Shown: piece by piece, positions 10,062-18,400 of the stretch | Position numbering within the stretch: the first letter of the stretch is position 1 | Layout of the letters: every line of letters starts with the position of its first letter | Assembly: GCF_001293395.1 (NCBI RefSeq) | Contig: NW_015438361.1 | Span: 1,421,950-1,485,949, forward strand | Direction of reading: 5' to 3' | Origin: Leptomonas pyrrhocoris | Lineage: Eukaryota > Euglenozoa > Kinetoplastea > Trypanosomatida > Trypanosomatidae | DNA: 64,000 bases | The notes under the pieces: model-generated | Databases searched by the model: none | What the model was told of the DNA's origin: nothing | What the model saw: the letters and a program-made list of their open reading frames with translations, nothing else | Translations under genes and position numbers: made by a program

Positions 10062-10358
10062 ATGAGTCAGCTGTCTATTGTGAAGGATCAGATGCTGAGC
10101 CAGGGCATCAACCACTTTGTCGTCCTATCCTCCTCCGGTCAAGTAGTGGAATACAGCGGCGACTTTGAAAACAAAGAGAAACAGGTGCTGGCCTACGCCA
10201 TCATTCAGCAGTGCTCCGCGCTCACAGTGCCCGGTGAAGCGATGAAGCGCACGACGATGAAGTTCGAGGACATCCTTTACGTTGCCACCACCGTGGAGGA
10301 TGACAAGATGGTGTACGGCGTGGTGGCGAAGCGACCGTTGACGAATGCAACCATGTGA
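10062..10358 (+). CDS. LAMTOR4-like Ragulator subunit (roadblock/longin-type fold)
   Basis: This 98-residue protein fits LAMTOR4 in length and pattern. FVVLSSSGQVVEYSGDFEN aligns with the YLVLSEGAVLASSGDLEN segment of human LAMTOR4 as I recall it. It is followed by a helix (AYAIIQQC) and two strands ending in VVAKRPL. LAMTOR4 belongs to the pentameric Ragulator that holds Rag GTPases and TORC1 at the lysosome. The open frame extends 13 codons further upstream but has no ATG, so the start is at 10062. A TOR kinase gene lies about 33 kb downstream in the same window, but distance gives no functional link in a trypanosomatid gene cluster. Other roadblock proteins of this size remain possible. 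Confidence 0.55.
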   Translation: MSQLSIVKDQMLSQGINHFVVLSSSGQVVEYSGDFENKEKQVLAYAIIQQCSALTVPGEAMKRTTMKFEDILYVATTVEDDKMVYGVVAKRPLTNATM

Positions 10359-10853
10359 GCAAGTTGCAGGAGTATATTCTCCTTCGGGAAACGGAATGGG
10401 AGTGAACGGAATTGATAACTGCTGCTGCTTCCTTTTTACAATAATATTTGGATTTTCTTTTTCTTGATCGCATTGCGATGTTACACGGCGGGTGTGCGCT
10501 CAGCTTTCTCCTTTGCGTGATGCGGTGTTTGCTTCAGTCTTGATGGAAACGGATTTAAATATTTACATGTATAGAAGAGACGTGCCCAGCAACTGCGTGA
10601 TGATTCTCTTTGTGTTGTTTTCGTTGTTTTTCCAGGGTTGTCAGCTCGTTGCGCCGCCTGTGAGTATACCTTCGCCAGCAATAAAAAGAAAGGTGCTGAC
10701 CGTTTGTGGTTTTGCCTCGCATCAGACTTTGTCACTGCGAAGTGGGTAACTGTTCTGTTTTTCTCTTCGTTGTTCTCTTCCTATTCCTCACATTTTCCCT
10801 TTTCTTCTCTTCTTGCGGCGTTGCTCGGCGCACCCTCCTGCCCTCCCGGCAAG
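10359..10853. other. Intergenic spacer with an AG-free 100-nt pyrimidine-rich run up to the ATG
   Basis: From about 10749 to 10851 the sequence is very pyrimidine-rich. I find no AG until 10852-10853, directly before the ATG at 10854. This predicts a 5' UTR of essentially zero genomic bases, or use of a later start. Confidence 0.5.
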
Positions 10854-12179
10854 ATGGACAAGCACGTTGGAGCAGACACACATCAGCACTTTATAGATCT
10901 CTGCACAATGATCACGGCAAGCGCCACGGCGTACGCCCTTGTCGCTCAAGAAAAGCAGTACCCTTTGCAGATTGGCAAGAATGTGGTGGGCCGCAGCAAC
11001 GTCCCGGTAGAGGGTGTTTCGTTTATTAACTTGGAATCGCCTCTGGCTGCCATCAGCCGTATGCAGGCATTCGTGGACGTCGCCGCGAACGGGGACGCGT
11101 GGGTTAGCGACTGCAACAGCACTAACGGCACCTTCCTCAGCGTACGTCCGGGTCCTGGTGTTCGACTGGAGACCAACCGTTACTACCAGCTCACGCCTGG
11201 GTGTCGCATCGTGTTTGGCGATGTGGAATGCACCTTTGAAGCTCTTGGCAGCACGCCTCACACGCCTGAACGAACCACCGCCTCACCGGCGAGCTCCGCG
11301 GCGCGGGCCTCGCGCAAAACAGAGCGCATCGACGTCATTGGGGCGTCCACGGACAGCATCGGCAAAGCACCGCGATCGAAGCGTGAGGACAACTGGAAGG
11401 CGCCACACACTGATGACACGAAGGTGCATCGGGGCGACATACCCTACCTCGACGAGAGCGTCAGCTTCTCACAGGATCACAACGGTGTCGCAGCCGCATC
11501 GCCAGCGGAGAAAGAGAAAGGAAGGAATACCGCGAACCGCAGCTCACCGGCCGCGTCCTCATCTCCCGCTCCGGCGAAGAAGGGGAAGAAAGAAACCGCG
11601 ACCGGCTCCTCCCCTTCGCGCGCCAAGGAAACCAAGTCGTCGCCTCAGTCTGCGGGTCAAACGGCTGGTCCGCCGGTTGTCTGCCTGACCGGCATGGATA
11701 GCGATGAGCGGACGGCCATCACTAAGCGGGTGCGACAGCTGAAGGGGCGCGTGGTGGAGGACATTACCAAGGCAAACCTTCTCGTCGTCGCCACCCCGCC
11801 GGTGCGCACGCCGAAGTTCATCATTGCGGTCGCGCGCGGCGTCCCGGTCGTGTCGGTCAGGTACATTTGCAATGACCAGGCGGAGCTGGAGGACGCGCGA
11901 CGCCACATCGTTGGCCTCAAAACGCCACAGCACACGTACACAGCAGCGGCCTTGGAAAAGGTGATTTATCGAAAAGACCATCGACCGCTGCTGAAGGGCG
12001 TGCGCGTTAACGTGTCTGCGCTATCAAGTAAAACGAAAGGTGTAGCGACGGAGATCATCACCGCGTCGGGCGGCGAAGTGGATCGCACCAAGAAAGGCGA
12101 CGCTCTCCACGTCACTGATGATCGGCTGGACGCCTTGTACGACTCTATTCTGCGAGGCAAAGTGCCACAGTCGCTGTGA
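10854..12179 (+). CDS. FHA-tandem BRCT protein, MDC1-like DNA-damage adaptor
   Basis: This 441-residue protein starts with an FHA domain (about 36-128). It has G46-R47, S68-R69 and STNGT (N92), the phosphothreonine-binding pocket; the usual His after the Ser loop is Gln. A Ser/Pro/Lys-rich linker (about 140-268) follows. Two BRCT repeats end the protein: the first at about 272-352 (VVCLTGMDSDE, then FIIAVARGVPVVSVRYI), the second at about 365-440 (LLKGVRVNV, then IITASGGEV). FHA first and tandem BRCT last is the MDC1 arrangement; in NBS1 the BRCTs directly follow the FHA. MDC1 reads phosphorylated histone H2A at DNA breaks. A kinetoplastid role in break signalling is inference from architecture. 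Met19 (10908) is an alternative start. Confidence 0.75.
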   Translation: MDKHVGADTHQHFIDLCTMITASATAYALVAQEKQYPLQIGKNVVGRSNVPVEGVSFINLESPLAAISRMQAFVDVAANGDAWVSDCNSTNGTFLSVRPGPGVRLETNRYYQLTPGCRIVFGDVECTFEALGSTPHTPERTTASPASSAARASRKTERIDVIGASTDSIGKAPRSKREDNWKAPHTDDTKVHRGDIPYLDESVSFSQDHNGVAAASPAEKEKGRNTANRSSPAASSSPAPAKKGKKETATGSSPSRAKETKSSPQSAGQTAGPPVVCLTGMDSDERTAITKRVRQLKGRVVEDITKANLLVVATPPVRTPKFIIAVARGVPVVSVRYICNDQAELEDARRHIVGLKTPQHTYTAAALEKVIYRKDHRPLLKGVRVNVSALSSKTKGVATEIITASGGEVDRTKKGDALHVTDDRLDALYDSILRGKVPQSL

Positions 12180-12846
12180 CGAACCAAGTGAGGCGAACTC
12201 GAACAAGGTGAAGGGAAGGACAGCGATCATACGTGTACGTTCACGGCAGTTGATCGTGACGCCTTCACTCTTGAGTTTCGTGTGCGCGTTGTTCGCTCGT
12301 GCGACTCTTCACATCCTCGGCAAGTGCGTTGAATCTCGTAACGGAACCGCTTTAGTGCACTGCGATCCAGCCAACTTCTGCGAACAAGAAAAGGTCACTA
12401 TTAAAAGCTCCATTTGCCTTCTCAAACGACGCGGGGGGGGGGGGTTCGCTTCGGAGTCATTGAGCTTTTTCTCTTTTTACCCATGCGCTCTCTCTCTTGG
12501 ACTCGTCTTGAAGAGAGCATACGGTAGTCTCCCGACACGAGTGCGCGTTGTGAACTCTCTTTGTGCAGGCGTTTTTCCTTCACCTGTTCAACAGGTCCAC
12601 TCCAATGGCATCTTCAGCAACAGGGCCAATATGATATCAGTACGAGGTTGTGGTAAAACTTTCGCCTTCTCTTCTTTCCTCTTCCGTTGTTCTGTGAGAG
12701 CGCTCCCCCTCCGCTCCTCTCACGCGTTGCACATCCATCTGCAGAACCAAGGCACAAATACGCAGCTTCCTCCACTGCGGTCTGCTCCACCGCCCGCGGC
12801 GCCCAAACACTAAGCGAACACCACCACAAAAAAACCGTCGTAAGCT
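12180..12846. other. Intergenic spacer with G12 run
   Basis: It contains a run of 12 G (12433-12444) and a T/C tract (12661-12693) followed by AG at 12697-12698, a likely acceptor for the WAPL-like gene. No ORF with recognisable content is seen. Confidence 0.4.
12433..12444 (+). repeat. G12 homopolymer
   Basis: Twelve consecutive G sit in non-coding DNA between the MDC1-like and WAPL-like genes. Such runs are prone to slippage and sequencing error; no function is evident. Confidence 0.9.
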
Positions 12847-14664
12847 ATGTCAAACAAGCGAAGACGCTGCTCGTTAGACATTTTGGGTGGCATTGACGAT
12901 CTCCTCGGCATCTCCGCCGTGTCCCCGCTGACGTCCTCTGCGTGCGATGATGAACAGAACGCTTCTTTTTCGCGTGATAACGAACCACGAAGCTCACACA
13001 AGGTGGACGGAGAGGAGCGCTTTGCCGGCTCTTCTCCCGTGCGGAAATGTCTGCGTGCGTGTTACTCCCCTGCGAGCACGCCATCCTCCTCGACTGCTCC
13101 CTCCGTCGGCACCAACACCTCCGTTGCAACGACAATAGACGGCTTAGGCGGCGACGAAATCGACTTACTGCGCCGCAGGGATGAGGAAATGGCGGACATG
13201 GCGCTCTTTCTTGCCAAAGCCATTGGCGAGGCACCGTCGCAGCTGTCCCTGAGCGAACTGGTCAGCTTTCTGGAAAAGGTCGGTGTTCCGCGAGTCCTGC
13301 TCGCCTTGAAGCGTGCGGAGGCCACGGAGGCGTTTGTGGATGCCCTCTTTCGTGCGCACCCGAATCAGGCGCAACGCGTCCTCCTTCTTCGGCTCCTTTT
13401 GGAGTTCCTTCACTTTGTCGAGGCCGAAGTCTTTTTTCAAAGAGGCGTAATAGTCTTTCTGGTAGAGTCGCTGGCTCCACCCGACACTTCTCAACCATCG
13501 GCGAGCATGCCGTCGTCATCGCTGAGTGCGGCGGTGCACTGGTCCGCGCGAAAGAAATGCGTGTCTCCGTCCGTTGCATCAGTGAGCGGTGCATCTTCAC
13601 CGTCACCCACGGAAAGTTGCAGCGACGAACTGGATGATCGCACGCAGGGGCTCTGCCTTGCCAGCTCTACGGACGCTTCGTCTTCTGCCACTAACGCTAC
13701 CAGCGCCCTGCTCTCTCTTAAGGCGTTGCTCACACTTGTGTTTCAACACAATAGAAGCCTCCATCTTGCGAGTCCGTCAGCCTTTTCGGTTTCTCTGAGC
13801 TTTGCCCACGCCGGCGGTTTAGAGCGCGTTGGCCAACTGCTGCTCAATGAAAACGAGCGCGAGTGGACGCTGTCGCTGCTGGAGGTGCTAACCACCACCG
13901 ATGTGCTGCGACGCGAGGGAGGGCGACTGCTGCAGCTCGTGCCGGCGCTGGTGGGCCTACTCAGCACGGTGGCTCAAGCTGCGCAGGTGTCTGTACTGAA
14001 AGTCATAACGAACATCACCAATCTCGTGCCGTCCGCCCTCTCAGAGACCGACACAGCGCAGACATTTGCGGAGTTTATTCAGCGCGTTCTCCTCCAGCCC
14101 AGCGTGGACGGTGACTTGGATGGACGGGAGACGTTTGCGCTCTGCTGCGCCATCAACGTGGTTAAGCACGAGGCAAAGGAGGGCTCTGCCGTGCAGCCCA
14201 CCTTCACCCGCGCCATTATGGCCTGCGCAGAACTTCTTCCCGCGCTGGCGGAGAGCATGACAAAGCGCTACCGCTGCAGTGACGCAGAGCAACTGGTGCT
14301 GAGTGGATACACGGCTCTTCTCTTAGGTGCGCTGTCGTTGGTTGACGTGGGGGACGCGGAGATCTCCAGTCTGCGCGTGCCAGTCATGACAGCCGTTGCG
14401 GCGGCCTCTCGAGGGACGCGTATCGGTAAATCCACAGATCGTCAGCCCATGCGAATGGTGGCGGCGATCATTCAGGAGTTTCTTCTTTTTCAGAGCTCCT
14501 CCGGCACGTTGACGAAGGAGGCGCTGGTGGACACGGATTTTCTCGTGAGTCGCATTCGACAACACAGCCGCATCGTGGTGGCCAATGCCACGGAAAGTGA
14601 AGCTTCACCGAGCACAGCAGAAGACAGTGGTGACATGGAGGTAACGCTAGGTGATATGTTATAG
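12847..14664 (+). CDS. WAPL-like helical-repeat protein (possible cohesin-release factor)
   Basis: This 605-residue protein has a disordered Ser/Thr-rich N-terminus with a basic NKRRR at residues 3-7 that could serve nuclear import. From about residue 110 on it is almost entirely helical and leucine-rich. The order resembles the WAPL domain: an early segment SLSELVSFLEKVGVP; a middle of ARM-like helices including ITNITNLVPSAL; and near the end GYTALLLGALSL, a basic loop and IIQEFLLFQ, recalling the YLALLLG and FLxF helices at the end of WAPL. WAPL opens the cohesin ring. Similarity is at pattern level, so a different ARM/HEAT protein is possible. An acidic DMEVTLGDML closes the protein. Confidence 0.45.
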   Translation: MSNKRRRCSLDILGGIDDLLGISAVSPLTSSACDDEQNASFSRDNEPRSSHKVDGEERFAGSSPVRKCLRACYSPASTPSSSTAPSVGTNTSVATTIDGLGGDEIDLLRRRDEEMADMALFLAKAIGEAPSQLSLSELVSFLEKVGVPRVLLALKRAEATEAFVDALFRAHPNQAQRVLLLRLLLEFLHFVEAEVFFQRGVIVFLVESLAPPDTSQPSASMPSSSLSAAVHWSARKKCVSPSVASVSGASSPSPTESCSDELDDRTQGLCLASSTDASSSATNATSALLSLKALLTLVFQHNRSLHLASPSAFSVSLSFAHAGGLERVGQLLLNENEREWTLSLLEVLTTTDVLRREGGRLLQLVPALVGLLSTVAQAAQVSVLKVITNITNLVPSALSETDTAQTFAEFIQRVLLQPSVDGDLDGRETFALCCAINVVKHEAKEGSAVQPTFTRAIMACAELLPALAESMTKRYRCSDAEQLVLSGYTALLLGALSLVDVGDAEISSLRVPVMTAVAAASRGTRIGKSTDRQPMRMVAAIIQEFLLFQSSSGTLTKEALVDTDFLVSRIRQHSRIVVANATESEASPSTAEDSGDMEVTLGDML

Positions 14665-15496
14665 AAACAGATGAAGGAAAGGGAGAGGGGGTGAAGCGAG
14701 AGGTTTTTGTGTTGATGTCATGCGTGTGTTCGCGCATAGAATGGTTTCAAGTCTGTCGTTTGAGCCATACAGGCATCGCTGTATACGTCACGCGTTGCCG
14801 TGGCTGCGTTGCACCTCAAAGGTCTCCGCAAGCGGTGCGATCATCTTACAAAAGGAAAAAATACTGCGAACTTGAGAAGTAAAGCGATGCTTTATATTGA
14901 ATAATTCTTATCTGGATTATCATAATGGCTGCCGTTGACAACGCTCAATCCGCCAGAGTTGCGAGCACTTGATCCGGCTGCTGCTTTTCGAGTTTCACGG
15001 AATGCCCTACACCGGATGCTGTACAAAACACATACATATGCGATATGCGATGTAAACGGCTTCTGAACGGAAGCAAAGAGGGCAAAACGCACTGGGGCAC
15101 CTGCGCTCCATCAAAGCAATTTGTGCAAACCACCAGCTATCCTGCACCACATCTTGGCTCCTTTCTTTCTCACAGTGTACTGGAATCGCCTTGCGACGAG
15201 GCAGCCTGTGCTCCGCGAAGTGACAGGATCTGCTTCGGAGCGCACACACCTATACAAAGTGCGGCCTCCTTTGCCGCACAAGGTGCGTGGTGAGCAGTTC
15301 GTTGAATACAACCAATGACCTCCGTGACGAGTGCCACGCCTCACTTTTGTTGTTTGAAATACACAACCAACCTCACAAAGATACACGCCGCTTTTTTTCC
15401 TTTCTGGTCGGCACCATTTTTCACCGCTGAGCGGCTTTTACCCTCCACGTCCATCGAACGGTCATTTGACTCGCTCTCCGCTACAGCATCCCGATC
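14665..15496. other. Intergenic spacer
   Basis: A T/C tract at 15389-15408 is followed by AG at 15430-15431, a likely acceptor for the kinesin gene. No supported ORF is seen. Confidence 0.4.
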
Positions 15497-18400
15497 ATGT
15501 CCGTGAGAGTCGCAGTTCGGACTCGCCCACTCAGCGAGAACGAGTTGAAGACCAACGCCGAGGTAATCGTCCGCATGAACGGGAATGAGGTCTCCGTAGT
15601 TGAATCCGTGGAGGGGTACGGTGGAACGTTCCTGTACGACAGCGCGCTCTGGTCGACAGGTCGGGTCGTCGAAGGGTCCTCGAATGCGGAGGCGTCGCAG
15701 GCGTACGTGTACGACGCCATCGGCGCGGAGCTCCTTGAGCACATCATGACTGGCTACAACGGCTGCATCTTCGCCTACGGGCAGACCGGCAGCGGAAAGA
15801 CGTACTGCATGATGGGCACCACCGAGAGCGCCGGTCTCATCCCGCGCATTGCGCAGAACCTTTTCGAGGCGTCAGCGGCGCTGCGCAGCGAGAACGTGGA
15901 GGTCTGCGTCGAGGTCTCCTACTACGAAATCTACAATGAGAAGGTGCGCTGCCTGCTCCGGCCGACGCAGGGCGGCTACGACGACACGCAGCTGCGCGTC
16001 CGCGAGCACCCCAAATACGGCCCGTTCATCGAAGGACTCGCCAAGTTTGTGGTGCGCACGCAGGGGGAGTTTCTGAAGCTCATGAGCGACGGCAATAAGG
16101 TGCGCACGACGGCCTCCACCGCGATGAACGCGACCAGCAGCCGCTCACACGCCGTCTTCGCCATCACACTGACGCAGAAGCAGAAAAAAGGCATCCTCGT
16201 CACGCAGAAAACGTCGCGGCTCAACCTGGTCGATCTCGCCGGCAGCGAGCGGGCCTCCAAGTCGCTGGCGACGGGGAAGCGGCTGACGGAGGGATCGAGT
16301 ATCAACTTGTCGCTGACGTGCTTAGGCAACGTCATCAGCGCTCTGGCGGAGGTGGAGGAGACGGGAAAGAGCCGGCACATCCCGTACCGCGACTCGACGC
16401 TGACGTGGATTTTGAAGGACAACCTTGGCGGCAATTCCAAGACCGTCATGCTCGCCACCATCAGCCCCTCCTCCATGCAGTACGAGGAGACGATGAGTAC
16501 GCTGCGCTACGCGGAGCGGGCGAAGAAGATTGTGAACAAGGCCGTCGTGAACGAAACAAACAACAACGAGCTCGTCGCGGCGCTGCAGAAGGAGATTTCC
16601 TTCTTGAGGAGTCAGCTGGTCAGCGCGTCAACGAACGAGCGGGAACGCCTGCTGGAGGAGCTGGAAGCCAGCGAGGCCGTCAAAAAGGAGCTCACCTCCT
16701 CGCTAGAGGAGAAGCTGGCCGACACGAAGCGTCTCATGGAGGAGCGAGAGGAGTACATGCGAGGGCTCGAGGCGAAGCTGAACGCGCAGATGGAGGAGAT
16801 CGAACATTTGCGCGTTGCGAACGACGAAAAGGAGCGGCGTATCGATGCGCTGCTTCGTCGCATTCAGAGCCTCGACGTCGCAGGCAGCGAACCCAACAGG
16901 GAAAAGGTGGAGGAGATCCGGGAGCAGGTGGCAGCTTTGGAGCAAGAGCAGAAGGCGACCGAGACGCACATGCGCGAGCGTCAGAAGCAGATTCGCGGCT
17001 CCATCGGCGTGTCAGAAAACGACGACGACGGCCCATCGTTTTCCTTGGCTGCCTCATTGGCGCCCCCCTCGGCACGGTTTCCACCTGCGACGACGGCGCA
17101 GCTGCCGGCGTTTGAAGAACAAGGGGCCGATGAAGCAGAGCTGCCGACAGCGGTAAGAGCTGCAATCCAGCGGAGTCGCACCTCCTCCATCGCGCAGTTC
17201 AACATCGAAGAGGAGCCGTTGGCAGAAGCGATGGAAGAGGCGGACGATGACCTCACTTTAGAGTCCCACCACGAGAGCGTGGATGAGGGCCTGGCGGCCG
17301 ACGAGGACTTAATCTTCGACGACGAACTCGAAATCTCCGCGCCGGCTGACTCCGACTTGGATGAGTTGCTCGTGGACGACTCAGATTTGCGGGTGCCGCC
17401 AGACAGCGCCGAATCAGAAAGGAAGGAGGCGCCGAAGGAGGAGGTAGGAGTGCTGCGTTCCGACTCTGCTGACGCTCTGACGGAAGAAGAGAAGCCGGGA
17501 AAACGATCGGTGGAGGTTCAGGTAAGTGCGACGGCCGCAGAAGCAGCGGCGACGCCGTTCCCTCGTGGGGATACCTCTTCGCAGATAGACGCACCTGCTC
17601 TACTATTGCCGACGAGCAACGCTTCACGAACGGTATTGCAGGACGCGCCATCTCCTTCACCACCGCATCAGCCTCTGTCCCCTTCCCTATCCCCCCTTCC
17701 CTCTCCCGCGGTCTGTGACACGAAGATGGAAGAGGTGGCGGCAAACAATGAAACGGCAGCTGCAGCCACCGCGGCCCCCGTCCCCCGCGCCGAATCACTC
17801 TCTTCACAGCAGCCAACGCAGCAAGGTGCGACCATCATCGAGATGCAGGTCGCCCTGGAGGAGTTCTTCACCAAGTCACGCGACCGACCCGAGATCTACG
17901 CACCCAACGAGCACACGGCGCAGCTTGTCATTCCTTCTCATGCCTTGCCCAACAACCGCTTTCTGCGCGAGGCCTTCCGTGTCTCCAAGATGCGCGAGAC
18001 GGATGTGCTAAAGCACAAGAAGGACCGTATCTGGGAAATTGACATGTTCAGCAGCCGCTTCAGCAACCTGGACACGGCCGGCGTGAAGTCGTTCGATCTT
18101 CCAACGATGAATTTGTTTCGTGTCGAGAAGAACGCGACGCACTCGCGGCGTCTCGCGCTGTACTTCTTTGACGCCCCGCACCCGTACGAGCTGGAGTTCA
18201 CCTCGACAGCACGTCGCCAGCAGTTCTTTGAACTTTCCATGCTGCTGCGTCGCAACTCCATTCTGTGGTGCCCGTCGCTTTGCCTGGACGGCGAGAACGA
18301 CGTGACAATTACCGTTCGGGGCACCACCATTGACCGCCCGAGCCACAACGGCATTCCCGTCAGCGGAGAGGTGAAGATGACGGTGGCACGCATGCCGTAC

